Shown here one piece after another: positions 1 to 11,399 of a DNA stretch of 64,000 bases (position 1 is the stretch's first letter; each line of letters begins with the position of its first letter). Source of the DNA: Purshia tridentata (Eukaryota > Streptophyta > Magnoliopsida > Rosales > Rosaceae); the NCBI GenBank assembly GCA_003254885.1, contig QANT01002184.1, forward strand, positions 28,695-92,694. Direction: 5' to 3'. Under the pieces are notes generated by a model. It ran no database searches and had not been told where the DNA came from. It saw only the letters and a program-made list of their open reading frames with translations. A program made the position numbers and the translations under genes.

Positions 1-2
1 AG

Positions 3-113
3 AAATTTAAGGAAGAGAAAAGGAACTCTTCCTCGATAGCGGTTGGAGACCGTGTACATCTTGCATTCAAGATTCCTCAAGATTTTCAAGCAAGAAGTCT
101 TCTTGATATTTAG
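3..113 (+). CDS. possible 3' end of an upstream gene (partial)
   Basis: One frame is open from the window edge to a TAG at 111-113 and encodes about 36 mostly polar residues, including the stretches SSSIAVGDRVHLAFKIP and DFQARSLLDI. The composition looks like a protein C-terminus and a T-rich, 3'UTR-like sequence follows, but the piece is too short to identify. No start or splice acceptor is visible because the window begins inside it. In Arabidopsis the neighbour of NDF4 on one side is a tRNase Z gene, so that family is the first to test; the link is positional only. It could also be a chance open frame. Confidence 0.3.
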   Translation, partial: KFKEEKRNSSSIAVGDRVHLAFKIPQDFQARSLLDI

Positions 114-609
114 GTTTTTCACAGTCTTACTTGTTAGATTTAATATAATTTTCCATTCCTTTCCTTCAACTTCCTTTGTAGGTCTACCAATGTAGAACCC
201 CTCTTGGTATTAGTTATTACTTTTCTCAGTCTTCAATCTTTCATTGTTGATTTTTCTTTTTCTTAGTTGTTTATATTAAAGTGTTGCTGTGGCAAGAAAT
301 GAACTTAGGATGAGTAAGTGTTCATTCACTTATCACACAATCATGTTAGAAGTTAACTAATTATTGTCACAATATTTATTTTTGATTTATCACTTTATCA
401 ATCATTGTCTATTCTAGCTATTTTATGATGAATAGGCACACATACAATCATACCAAAAATAGAAAAATTTTGTTTTGAATCTTTGATTCACCACCTTCCA
501 TCTCTACTCCTTCAGAAAAAATTGGTCGTATATCCGGCCTAAGTTTGTATGGGTTGGGTTCAACCCAGAATTTCGATAAATTTATTACTTATGTATCATG
601 TACCAACAA
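114..609. other. spacer before tRNA-Asn
   Basis: AT-rich sequence with no convincing gene. The first part may be the 3'UTR of the possible upstream gene. I see no repeat or regulatory element that I can name. Confidence 0.5.
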
Positions 610-626
610 GCTGGAGTAGCTCAGTT

Positions 627-658
<32 letters not shown>

Positions 659-683
659 AGAGGTTCGACCCCTCTCTCTAGCG
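610..683 (+). tRNA. tRNA-Asn (GTT anticodon)
   Basis: A complete cloverleaf can be drawn. The acceptor strand GCTGGAG pairs with CTCTAGC with one G-U, G683 is the discriminator, the anticodon loop CTGTTAA carries GTT, and the B-box GGTTCGACCCC is present. No CCA is encoded, as expected for a nuclear gene, and a TTTT Pol III terminator begins directly after at 684. The sequence is of nuclear cytosolic type. It lies about 250 bp upstream of the PnsB3 start codon. No intron is present. Confidence 0.95.
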
Positions 684-934
684 TTTTACTGAAGTTTTGG
701 GTTCTGTCTTAAATGCCTCAAGGACCTGCTCAATTGGGCCAGGCCTGGCATTTTTTTATTTTCATTTTTGTTGGGTCCAGGCACTTCATATCAGATAAGG
801 TAATTAGCAAAGATCCACCACACATGAAGTGATGAAGCTACAAACCAACCCCATGCAAGGCATCCAATTCATTAGCTAGCAAAACACAACAATCCTAAAT
901 ACATACAACAACCTTTTATCTTTCAAATATCAAA
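684..934 (+). promoter_or_regulatory. PnsB3 upstream region
   Basis: This 250-bp spacer between tRNA-Asn and the PnsB3 ATG must hold the PnsB3 promoter and leader. The last roughly 60 bp are A/C-rich, typical of a plant 5' leader. No clear TATA box stands out. Confidence 0.35.
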
Positions 935-2388
935 ATGGGTACTCTCCAACTGAGCTCTTCTGCTTCATCTTTTTGCTCACTCCCTTCTAACTTGATTAAT
1001 TACAGCATTACCAACAACTCTCACTCAACTCTCAAACCCTCCAAGTCTCTCAGTTTGAACTCTAGAGGAAAAATCAGAGCAGTGAGCACATCCCCAGATC
1101 AGAGTCAATCTGAAGCCACTCAACCAGAACAACCTCCTTTGGTCGATTTTGCATTTGTTAGTGTAAGTTTTAAATGAAATAACCACATATATTGGTTGTG
1201 ATTTCATAGCATGAGTGACATTGTATATATAAATTGATAATTCATTGTACATTTTTTGTTTTAGTCTGTGTTACTTCCTGATCAAACACCAGATGTGCAT
1301 CTTCGCCAAGCTTGTGGAGGACAGAAACTTAGGAATATAATGTTGGATGGAAACATTGATTTGTATGGACCATATGTAAGCTTCCTCTTCTTTAATTAAT
1401 TCTGGTAATTTAAATTGATTTGTAAAGTCATATATATATATAGTTTTTTGTTCTTGCAAATTAGTCTGCTCTCCGTGTTTGATTTATGAATTTGCTTTAT
1501 AAATTTCATTATATTGAGCTTTATATTATACATGCATACATATTCAGGCTAGAATTCTGCTGAATTGTGCGGGAGGAGGAACCTGTGGAACATGTATGGT
1601 GGAGGTGAATATTGACATATTGTACATTTTTAAGTTATTTTTTTCCCTTTTTCTTGTGATTTGAATAAACTTAAAACAGGAAATCATTTTCATTTGTTGC
1701 TAGGTTGTTCAAGGAAAAGAGCTCTTAACCCCTCGCACAGACAAAGAGAAGAAACACCTTAAAAGGGTATGTTCTACTTGATGATTAACACCTTATTATA
1801 TCTTTCACATGTTACTTAGTGCTAATCAATCTTGTTAATTTCTCATTTCATAGTTTATTTCATTACAAAAAAACGCAATACTCGTAATGTGGGACTCAGA
1901 TGCATGTTGTGAAAGAAAGATTATATAACTGATGCATGATCTTATAGAGAGTTGTATGCAGATTGAAGATATCAGTTGCAGTTCAATTAAATTGCATACA
2001 CAGAATGATTGAAAATTATATTTGTACTTAGTATTTGCCTAATTTTATTGAAGGCTTGCCATTCATGATCATTATGACCTACATTTTGCAGAAACCAAAA
2101 AATTGGAGACTTGCTTGCCAAACCACAGTTGGGAAACCTGACTCAAGAGGGCTGGTTTGTGATTCTCTCTTTCAGTCTTTATGTTTATTAAATTAGAAAA
2201 TAAAATATTTTAGTTATATAATCATCATTAATTAAACAACCACCTTCAATTAATTCTGAGAGTTGAGTTGGGTTGAATTGTTTATTTTTTCTTGATTGCA
2301 GGTTGTCGTCCAACAACTGCCAGAATGGAAAGGCCATGAATGGAATTATGAGGAAGTCCTAGTAGACCCTTCACAGTCTTCTTCATAA
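935..2388 (+). CDS. PNSB3: photosynthetic NDH subunit of subcomplex B 3 (ferredoxin-like), chloroplast
   Basis: Six coding exons: 935-1162, 1265-1375, 1548-1604, 1704-1766, 2092-2154 and 2302-2388, all with GT-AG introns, giving 202 residues. The first roughly 55 residues are rich in Ser/Thr and poor in acids, a chloroplast transit peptide. The core matches the 2Fe-2S ferredoxin-like PnsB3/NDF4 family: DVHLRQACGGQKLRN, then the cysteine-rich NCAGGGTCGTCMVEV and a later cysteine in LACQT. In this family the protein belongs to subcomplex B of the chloroplast NADH dehydrogenase-like complex, which works in cyclic electron flow around photosystem I. The ATG was chosen because it starts the transit peptide. 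The neighbouring TIP2 gene, converging from downstream, matches the Arabidopsis At3g16250/At3g16240 order. Nothing in it looks broken. Confidence 0.93.
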
Positions 2389-3350
2389 GACATTTTTGTC
2401 CACCATTGTAAATTTTAAGATAAATAAAAAATTAAATCAAATTTAAATTATAGAAATTTGTTAAATGGAAGTGCATCAATGTAATTACAGAATAGTTTTG
2501 CCTTCAGAGTATTTCTTGACCACTATTCCAACAAAAAAAATTGTCTAGTTGGCTAAGGGAGTATGTTCACCACATGTGTGATGTGTCTACTCTTACATTT
2601 CATAACCCAATTTTTTTGTAGTTCTCTCAAGATAATGGTATGCTGTGGAGTCTCCATTTGTCATCAACAAACAAAATGAAAATTATATGCAAATATCTAT
2701 ATTTTCCATATAAGATGGTAATGTCAAAAGTGCTTTGAATTCAAGTGCTTTCTGCCCTATCACTCTTGGCTCTGATAACCTTTCCTTGATGGGATCTAAA
2801 GTGCTTTGAACTAATATTCCCCATTCTTCATTAGTTGGTCTGCATTAATGCTACTGAAAAAGTTTCAGCTTGCCATTTTAGGGGTTCAAATTTTTAACTC
2901 TTTATTTTGGAATGCTTTGTTGGAAACTTTATACAACGAGTCTCTCACATTTAATACATTGACTGTGACATAACTAGTGAAAGTGAATGACTGTGTAGGT
3001 AAGTTTTTTTGGCTTTGTTGGTAGCTTTAGAAACAGCAGATTATTGCCATATTTAATTTTGGATCATCAGAATGTTCCATTGTTAGAAAGATGGACTGTC
3101 CTACCCACAAAAGTGAACCATAGAGAACAGAAAGTGGTGGTGCTTCCCCAACTTCATTCATTTTCACAAAGAAAAAGTGACCTACGTACAAATTGGCTTT
3201 ACAAAACAGCACAAGAAAATGGAGGTTCCAAGCTGAGAAAGAAATAAACTGAAAAGAAAAGGAAATCTAGAACAAAAAATTGCTCTTACTCCTTTTATTA
3301 CAAAAACACATGGACTTGGAACACATTGCAAATTTCAATTCTCAACCAAA
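2389..3350. other. convergent spacer, PnsB3 and TIP2 3' ends
   Basis: The two genes are tail-to-tail, so both 3'UTRs lie here. An AATAAA-like signal for PnsB3 is near 2420, and the TIP2 3'UTR probably begins near 3290. The middle is AT-rich. The small open frames on both strands around 3030-3250 overlap one another and resemble no protein. Confidence 0.5.
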
Positions 3351-5052
3351 TCAATACTCACTGACCAAGGGTGCATGTTCTGAGTGGATAAATACATTGC
3401 CATAGATAAGCCCAGCAAGCCCACCACCAATAAGAGGCCCAACCCAGTAGATCCAGTTGTCGTGGAAGTCGCCGCTAGCAACAGCAGGCCCGAATGAGCG
3501 GGCCGGGTTCATTGATCCGCCGGAGAATGGACCGGCAGCCAAGATGTTGGCCCCAACAATGAAACCAATGGCAATGGGGGCAATTGTGCCCAATGAGCCC
3601 TTCTTGGGGTCAGCTGCTGTGGCATAGACAGTGTAAACCAAAGCAAAGGTGATAATGATCTCAAACACAACTCCTTCAATTGCTCCAACTCCAGCAGCCA
3701 CACTGTGGATGGGAATTGTCTGCAAAGAAAAATTTCACTTAAATATAATATATAACATATAGTTATAATATACCTTTCTACAAACTAAATAAAAATACGA
3801 TTATATTTAATTTCAAACAATTTTATTGGAAATCAAACTCCACAAGTCTTCAACACATCTTTATTTTGTAATTGAGAAATGTTAGATGTACGACATTTTT
3901 GGTAACATATGTGTACCATAGTTTTAGTAGGTACCAAAAAAGTGGTATACTTAATATTCTTGTTCTGATTTGTCACTCTCAAGATTAAGAACACCAAAAT
4001 ACCACTATTGTCCTTGTTTTGAGAACGAAGTCTTAGTTCAAGATGGACAATACTGTAATTACATGCACCACTGGTTATGGACACTCCAACGAAACTAGCT
4101 GGGGTGCCAAAACATAGACCACCAAATTTTGGGTTAAGGAAAAAAGTACATCTAATTTTGGATTGGCATGTTGTATAATAATAATATGGATATCTTACCA
4201 AGCCTCCAGTGACAAACTTGAGGATGAAGCAAGCTACAATGGCACCAAGAAGCTGGGCAATCCAGTAGAAGATGCCAGTGAGGACTGTGATTTGGCCACC
4301 CAGAGCCAACCCAAAGGTCACAGCAGGGTTCACATGGCCACCAGAAATGTTGGCCCCAACAGAGACTGCAACAAACAGAGCAAAGCCATGGCAGATGGCA
4401 ATGGCTACTAAACCAGCAGGATCAAGAGCAGCATTGGATGTCAACTTGTCTGCAAAAAATGAGAAAAAAATAAAAGTCAACAAAATTAACAAAATAAATA
4501 TTGGTAGTGCGTCATGACTTTGATGTGCTTGCTATCCAAGTAAATCTTAACTCACATATTGAACATTAATGAAGGCCACAAAGATAGAGTTGGGTTTTTG
4601 GATTGTTGTAATAGAAAGCCTATTTGCTTATTTTGATCAATAACAAAAGCGCTTTCAAATAACCAAAAGTAGTATTTTAGCGGTTGATATAAATAGATAA
4701 AAGTGTTTTCAAATTGCATGATCCGCAGAAGCATCTATCATATATATGATTTCTCAGGAAGTGCTTCTAGCTGAACATATGAAACACTTGGATTTTGAAG
4801 TGATTCTGATAAAAACACTACTGGTAAATTAAGGTGCTTCGAACAGAAGTACTTCCAATTTCCCAACATATATACTCAAACTGATGGAGTTAATGAAAAG
4901 GGAGCTAGAGGGCAAAGCTAATTACTGTAAGCTATGGCTGAGCCAACGCCTGCAAAAACAAAGAGCAAAGTTGAGATGAACTCAGCAAGATAGGCCTTAA
5001 AGGACCCTAAACTGAAAGAATCATCAAACCGTCCAAAGGCTATTCCGGCCAT
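3351..5052 (-). CDS. TIP2;1-like: tonoplast intrinsic protein, TIP2 (delta-TIP) aquaporin
   Basis: Three exons on the minus strand: 5052-4926, 4449-4199 and 3719-3351, giving 248 residues, the normal TIP length. The exon 1-2 junction completes an Asn codon ([15 protein letters not shown]). Both NPA boxes are intact (HVNPAVTF at 81-88 and SMNPARSF at 196-203). Selectivity-filter residues fit the TIP2 class: His63, Ile185, Gly194 and Arg200, plus His131 in loop C, which in Arabidopsis TIP2;1 helps pass ammonia. The protein conducts water and ammonia across the vacuolar membrane. The N-terminus [17 protein letters not shown] is typical of delta-TIPs. A longer upstream frame lies in the leader and was not used. 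It is convergent with PnsB3. Confidence 0.95.
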
Positions 5053-5158
5053 CTTAATTGGAAACAGCAACTTGGAAGAAGCAGACTCTTCAAGAATATG
5101 GAGGAGAGAAGATAAGAAAGGTACCTCAGAGATAGCACACAAACCCTGTATTCTGGTC

Positions 5159-5171
5159 ACATATATATACT
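5159..5171 (-). promoter_or_regulatory. TATA-like element of the TIP2 gene
   Basis: A TATATATATG run on the minus strand lies about 110 nt before the TIP2 start codon, a plausible distance for a TATA box with a leader of 70-80 nt. Simple TA runs are common in this window, so the call rests on position. Confidence 0.45.
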
Positions 5172-6740
5172 AAAAGCTTAAAACCAAGCAGAAAAGGTGT
5201 AGTATAAAGGTTATAATTAAATGATTGTTCATGATCGATCAGCTTCACAGTGTATTACTACACAATTATATGGTTCCGAATCCTTTACTAATCTTTTGGA
5301 CGTTAGTTTCATACTTTGTTTTAAACTTTTATACTGTTACGTTTCGGCCGGCTTCATATGATATATAAGGTAAAATTAAATATGATAAATAATTAAATTT
5401 ATGTGTATTCAAAAAATAAATTTCTTACTTGAAGGAATAACATGTATTAAGATGGACTAATCATAAAGAAAAACTTATTCTTTCCAATACTCAAAAAATA
5501 GTGAAATTAAATAATTCATCTCCTTCTCATATTTTTCCTTAAAATTAAAAAAACACCTTTAATGTTTTTCTTTGAATACATATGAATTTAATTTTTTTAT
5601 TTTATCTAATTTTATCATATGCACCAAATGAAACTTAGTTTTGAATATAAATTTAAAAGTTAAAAGGCTTAATCTTTAAATTCCAAAAGGAGGAGGCTTG
5701 AAATCAACACCAAAAGGATTAGTTGATTATCTTATTCTATATTTTAAGTGATCGTATTCCATATTATATTGTATGTTCTAGACTTGTAGTCGGAAGATAA
5801 AAAGGAATATATATGGGAAGTGTACAACCAAAATATATCCATTCAGTGCAGACATGCAATAAGGTACTTGTTTCTGTAGTCTTAGCTGTCACTAACATGC
5901 TTTAATGGATGTGTCTGGAAGCTCATCAATGATCCACCATGTGAACAACTTCTGTAATATTTGAGAGAAAGAGAATGTGGTGGGGTTTGATGGGTCATGT
6001 GTGAAGAAAATGATGATAAAGAGGAAGTGATGGAGGACAGGACAAAGTTTGGGCCACAAACGGCACCGACCATGTCTATACTACACTCTAAAATGAGAAA
6101 GGGGTAGTTGTGGGATTTGCATAATGAGTGGATAGGATTGGTTAATGGGTTTTAAATTAGTTTAAGATTGGTCAAGTCACTTATTTAGGGCTTAATTATG
6201 GTTGATAATTGCCTGCCTAATTGGAGGAGGATAGAGAGGAATCTCAATGTCTCTGACTCTCTGTCTTCTTTTTTATTTTTCTGTTTGTTTTCCCCTTTTT
6301 CTTTTTTGTGGTAAATCATAGAGGGGGGGTTTCGGATATCCATAATGGATTCTTTTATTCTATGGGACATACTAAAATGAAAGTTGCTTGTGAAGGAGTA
6401 GGACTGAACTAGTGAGAATGGTCCTGCAATGTACATCAATCTTTCAGATTTATGTAGCACCCTGCAGATTTTTAGTTTTCACATTACAATGCAACCACAT
6501 CTTTAGAAGTCTGAAATTTGAACCCTCGTTTCAAAAATATTCGAATTTATCTTATACATTTGATTTGAGAATAATTACACATATTTGAAAACCTTAAAAC
6601 AAGTAGAATACTTTCTGCACCTCATGTTCTATGTGCATTCATCTTAGATTCAGCATGTGCGACTTACAGGCAATGAGGCAATTGCATTGAAGCAATGGAT
6701 ATATAAAACATGCAAATTTTTCATATTGTAATTATTACAT
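5172..6740. other. AT-rich spacer upstream of TIP2
   Basis: Non-coding sequence behind the TIP2 promoter. The short minus-strand open frames at 5882-6073 and 6185-6460 have no recognisable motif and simple composition. Nothing else is nameable. Confidence 0.4.
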
Positions 6741-6967
6741 GGTCCAAACTATTCCGATCACTTTCTATTCTTAAGTTGACCATCTTTAGGACATTCGACA
6801 ATAGTCTACCGAAATGTTTGTGTTATTTCGGTAGCAAACTACTAAATTCTTTTGTATATTTGTACTATTCGACAATAATCTATTGAACTAATACAAAAAT
6901 TTCGATAGACTATTATCGAATATCTCAAGGGTGGTCAACTCAGAAGGTGATTGGAATAGCCCGCCCC
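6741..6967. mobile_element. 227-bp foldback MITE with 9-bp target duplication (Mutator-like)
   Basis: Almost the whole element is an imperfect palindrome. The left arm (GGTCCAAACTATTCCGATCA onward) matches the reverse complement of the right end (GGGGCGGGCTATTCCAATCA). The inner blocks around TTGACCA, ATTCGA, AATAGTCTA and CGAAAT also pair. The 9-bp sequence TTATTACAT occurs directly on both sides (6732-6740 and 6968-6976). A 9-bp duplication is the mark of Mutator superfamily insertions. The element has no coding capacity. Confidence 0.75.
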
Positions 6968-6976
6968 TTATTACAT

Positions 6977-8993
6977 ATGTATGTAAGCTACTGATGATAT
7001 TTTATTGTGATCTAACTTGAGAGCCCAATTTGAGGATCTACACAAGAAGTTGGAAGTTGGAACCAATGATGAATGGAACCGTCTAATTACAGTTGGGCCT
7101 TGTTTACAATTGATTCAATTGAAATAGGGCCTTGCTAATTTAAAACTGAAATAGGTTCAGTTTGCCATTCTTTCTGGGCTTTAAGACTTTATATGACCTT
7201 GTCAATCCAAGGTGTATATTACTGGGCTGGGATTGATCTTGGCCCACATATTTCACTGTTTACCCTCAAGAGGAAGAGGGAAAATAAAGGTTTAATGTAA
7301 TAAATGTAACATAGTAATATCAAACTTCAGTTCAGTCACCATTTGGACTGGTGGTTCCTTTTGTTGGAGGTGGTTTTGAGTTCAAAACACATAAATGATT
7401 GTTATTAATAAGAAAAAAAAAAAAAAAAANNNNAAAAAAAAAAAAAAAAACTTCAGTTCAGACTTCAACAAATCCGAAAAAACAAAATGAAGGTTCTCAT
7501 TGCTGGGATGGAATACAACAGGTGGCACAGAGGGGGATGAGGTTGAAAGCTGATATTGGTACATACACAAAGTGGAAATTACTGGTTTGTTTGCTTGAAC
7601 TATGCACACCTAATGACAGCCTTTCAGTTCCTTGCGCTTTAAGGAATACAGGCAATTAAGACTGGAACAGGCATACAACAAGAAGTAAGTAAAAGTCACT
7701 GCATATGTTTTCAATTAAATGCTGACTTGACTACATAACAAATCAAATTGTTAGTTTGATATACATTATTAACTTATTTTTTGACAATTTAAATTTATAG
7801 GAACCAGTAAACATCTAATATAGTATTTATAAACTTGACTTGATTGGAAGAGGTCATAAGTTCGGAAATTCTAATGATCACCATTTCCCACTTCCTTGTT
7901 AGCTTGTTAGCTTGTTAGCTTGTTGCTTGTCTCTCTTTGCATTGCCCTCCCTCTTCAAATGCAGAATGGTGTACATTGTTGACTCATTGTATGATAATTT
8001 AAGTTTTTGGAGTTTAATAAAACATCTAGATTAATGTGATTGATAAATATGATAAAATTGAGATCAGTATCAACCTTTTTCCACTGGTGCTGTTATTTTT
8101 CCTTCTTTTTCTCCGACTTGTCATAATTTATGTACATAATCTTGGTTCCCATGCTTACGTTCACTTAATTGAGTTTTAGGTATTTGGGAATAGTATTGAG
8201 TAGTTGAGAGACATAAAATGTGTACATCTAATGCAATGGGGAGGTAGGAAGAGGCTTTTAAATTTAGTTATTGATGGCCCAGCAAATCAGTCAGTCTTTT
8301 CTCGTTAATTAGATCACAATTAAGTTAGATGTAGATTTTAAAAGGCCATCAATTTCCTACAGTCATTTTAGTACGTAACTGAAATGCCATCACTGGGTTC
8401 CATGTATACATGCATACACTCATATATATGTCGAAATTTTATCGAAATCCTTTCTTCTCATACACTTTGATATATTATATTGTTAAGCCGTTAATAACTG
8501 TTTGATAATATAACATGTCAAACTGTTTTGAGAACATTACCCTATATGCATATCGAGCATGATAATTTTCTCTGTGATACATGCATTTCAAACAGTTATA
8601 TATTCTGATCTAAGAGCATGCAAAATATGATAAGCATCAAATCATACATTCCTGTAAAGGTTGCTTGACAACTTTTCACAAAGTACATAAACTTCCCCAA
8701 CAAAGCTCCCAACATCATCATTGAGAAACATGACGAGGGCAACAGAATGATATCCTCACATTTTCCCAAACTCAATGGCAAGTATGCTCTATTAGTATTT
8801 GGTAATCCACATTCAATGCCCCTGAAAGCAAAAAATTGGTCAGTCACTCACTCTGGTACCAACCACACAACCACCCAAACTGCAAAAATCTAACACACCT
8901 AAACCACATTTTTAAGCACCCTTTTAATTCTTCACAACATTTTCTTCTGCCAAAACTCACACACACACGTACGTACCCTTTTACTCTGCTTCC
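6977..8993. other. spacer upstream of the first WD40 gene
   Basis: AT-rich non-coding DNA. It contains the short N gap at 7430-7433 and a small tandem repeat of TTGTTAGC units around 7897-7930. The last roughly 130 bp before 8994 are C/A-rich and probably hold the leader of the WD40 gene. No TATA box is obvious. Confidence 0.4.
7411..7450. other. assembly gap (4 N) inside a poly-A run
   Basis: Four N at 7430-7433 are flanked on both sides by A homopolymers of about 17 bases. The gap length is probably a placeholder and the true number of A residues is unknown. The frames read across it are meaningless. Confidence 0.95.
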
Positions 8994-10388
8994 ATGGAGT
9001 TCCATGGAGAGAGAAACCTCTGGAGCTTTATGGATGAAGAGAGAAAGAGCATCAAATTGCCTCGCAGGCTCTCTTTTGGTAACCAGCAACAACAAAGTTC
9101 ATCGTCAGAACCCAACTTTCATGCGTCATCAGCTTCTGCAAGACCATCTGCTGTTGGTTCTGCAACAACAACAACAACAGCAACATTCATTCCTCCAAGG
9201 CCTATGAGCCCTGAGACCCCATGGACACTATCCCCTGTGCGCACCTCTCCCTCCCAACCCCTCCTCTACCATTGCATAGCCTCCCTCCACCGCCACGAAG
9301 GCAATATTTTCTCCATCACACTCTCAAAAGATTTCATCTTCACTGGCTCCGAGAGCAGCCGGATTCATGCCTGGAAGCAGCCGGATTGCACTGAAATCGG
9401 GTACATCAAGGCAACTTCTGGTCAGGTTCGAGCCATACTGGCACATGGGAAAGTTCTGTTCACCACACATGGTGACAGCAAAATCCGGATATGGGATGTG
9501 TCTTCTGCAGACAATTTCAGACCAAAGAAGATCACAACCTTGCCGCAAAAAAATCGGTTCTCGTTCTTTTCAGCAAAAAAGAGCAGCCACCAACACAATG
9601 ATCACATCTCTTGCCTGGCTTACAACAAAGAAGACAGGCTGTTGTACACAGGGTCTTGGGACAAAACAGTCAGGGCTTGGAAGGTCAATGAAAAAAGGTG
9701 TGTGGATTCATTTGTGGCTCATGAAGGTCATGTGAATGCAATTGTCATCAACCAAGAAGATGGGTGTGTTTTCACTTGCTCCTCAGATGGGTCTGTCAAA
9801 ATTTGGAGAAGGGTGTTTGGTGAAAGTTCTCACATTCTCACCATGACATTGAAGTTCCAACTATCACCAGTGAATGCCTTAGCATTGAGCTTGTCACCCA
9901 CCACCACCCTCCTCTATTCTGGCTCATCAGATGGGCTTATAAACTTCTGGGAGAAGGAGAAGATGTCTGGGAGGTACAACCATGGAGGCTTTCTGCAGGG
10001 TCATCATTTTGCTGTTCTTTGCTTGGTGGCCTTAGGAGAATTGGTCTTCAGTGGCTCTGAGGATGCCACCATAAGGGTTTGGAGGAGAGAGGAAGGGAAT
10101 TGCTTCCATTCATGTCTTTCTGTCATTGAAGGCCATCATGGGCCAGTGAGATGTTTAGCAGTCTCTTTGGAAACAGAGAATGTGGTCAAAGTTAAGGGCT
10201 TGCTGGTTTATAGTGCAAGCTTGGACCAAACTTTTAAGGTATGGAGGGTTAAGGTTTTTCCCACTGAGAAGTTGAATTTGGATGAGTCAGCCAAAGACCC
10301 ACAAAGAGAGATTGTGGAGTGTGAGACAAGTCCAGTGCTGTCACCTTCATGGGTAGAGAAAAAGCTTCAGGGCAACTATTTCCAGTAA
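8994..10388 (+). CDS. JINGUBANG-like WD40 repeat protein
   Basis: One uninterrupted frame encodes 464 residues. A Ser/Thr- and Gln-rich N-terminus (about 1-95, with a CAA-encoded threonine run) is followed by seven WD40 repeats. WD-type endings include KIRIWDV, TVRAWKV, SVKIWRR, TIRVWRR and TFKVWRV, and the GH or equivalent His starts each blade. The layout matches the plant JINGUBANG family. The founding Arabidopsis member restrains pollen germination, while other members are little studied; a scaffold role is inferred. The ATG at 8994 is followed at once by the conserved-looking N-terminus, and a second ATG lies ten codons on. A paralogue lies 8 kb downstream in opposite orientation. No intron is needed, unlike the paralogue. 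Confidence 0.88.
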   Translation: MEFHGERNLWSFMDEERKSIKLPRRLSFGNQQQQSSSSEPNFHASSASARPSAVGSATTTTTATFIPPRPMSPETPWTLSPVRTSPSQPLLYHCIASLHRHEGNIFSITLSKDFIFTGSESSRIHAWKQPDCTEIGYIKATSGQVRAILAHGKVLFTTHGDSKIRIWDVSSADNFRPKKITTLPQKNRFSFFSAKKSSHQHNDHISCLAYNKEDRLLYTGSWDKTVRAWKVNEKRCVDSFVAHEGHVNAIVINQEDGCVFTCSSDGSVKIWRRVFGESSHILTMTLKFQLSPVNALALSLSPTTTLLYSGSSDGLINFWEKEKMSGRYNHGGFLQGHHFAVLCLVALGELVFSGSEDATIRVWRREEGNCFHSCLSVIEGHHGPVRCLAVSLETENVVKVKGLLVYSASLDQTFKVWRVKVFPTEKLNLDESAKDPQREIVECETSPVLSPSWVEKKLQGNYFQ

Positions 10389-11399
10389 AAGGCGGAGAAC
10401 AAGCACCATGTAAGCTTTGATCTAATGCTTAGTTTTTGTGATATATTCAAACCATTGAATAACAGCTATCCCCCGGCCAGAAACACAATAGGTTCACCAG
10501 ACAATTAGCAATGATTCTAGATTGGTTTTTGTTGGGGCTGTTGATGACTTTATTGTGCACCAATCCACCCCTGGACTGACTTGTTGCATTGGTATCCCAT
10601 AAGTTTTTGAGACCAGTTTTAGATTTGAGAACTGGGAACCTTGTATCATTCACAATTCACCATTGAATAACTCCAGGGACTGCAAATCCAAGGTCTGGAG
10701 GTTACATTGCAGATTCTTTTTCTTTTTTTTGGTTGATAGATTCACTTTTAGGTCAGACTTCACCAATATTTCAATGGGTACATCACATTTCTTTAATGTT
10801 ATTACCAACCATTTTTTGTTTGTAAGAAAGTTCATTAAGAATGTTTTATTTCATTTAAATGGGCTTGAATGAAGGTGGATGTAGGTATGCTTTGCGAACA
10901 TTTTACCAAGCAAAACATGTGAGAGCCGTAGTGCACGATGCTGGTGAAGATTTTTAAGTGCAAGCATTTCAGCTTTGGTTAACAATATCAAGGTATTAGA
11001 GATTTTTCTTTTGCACCGGTATCCAGTGGGTTTGTATAAATACAACTGTCTGCTGTTGTTTTCGAATAAAAGGTTCAGCTTTGCAACTAACATTTTATCA
11101 GAAGTAATGGCATGTGTTAATAGTTGAGCTTACACTGTCCGTCAGAGGGCCCCACACTTAAAATGTTAAAGCAGTGGAATTTAAAGATGAACCAAAATAA
11201 AATGTCAAAGCAGTGGAATTTAAAGATGAACCAAAATATCTGCTCCAATGTAAATACAGATGGATCATAGAAAAACCAAAATATGGGAGTTCAAGCTTCA
11301 GCCTGACAAGACTGAATGTATTACAATAGCTTCATATCTCAGATATTTTTTCATACGGAAGATTAAATAAAGTACATATTGAGTGTCACCGAAATCAAT
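10389..11399. other. convergent spacer with a duplicated 39-bp block
   Basis: This holds the 3' ends of the WD40 gene and of the minus-strand LigT-like gene. Near 11160-11238 a block of about 39 bp (core AAAGCAGTGGAATTTAAAGA) occurs twice in tandem. The remaining open frames are short and unrecognisable. Confidence 0.5.
11160..11238. repeat. tandem duplication, two units of about 40 bp
   Basis: The block with core GCAGTGGAATTTAAAGATGA is present twice with one visible substitution (AATGTTAAAG against AATGTCAAAG). It lies just beyond the probable 3'UTR of the LigT-like gene. Confidence 0.85.

Noticed and set aside
4552-4870. Possible MITE in TIP2 intron 1 (repeated AAGTGCTTC-like motifs)
   Set aside because: The motifs resemble ends of some plant MITEs, but I could not pair two termini or find a target duplication.
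8844-9735. Long open frames in other frames and on the minus strand across the first WD40 gene
   Set aside because: They overlap a clear WD40 coding frame, have no domain, and are shadows caused by the skewed base composition.
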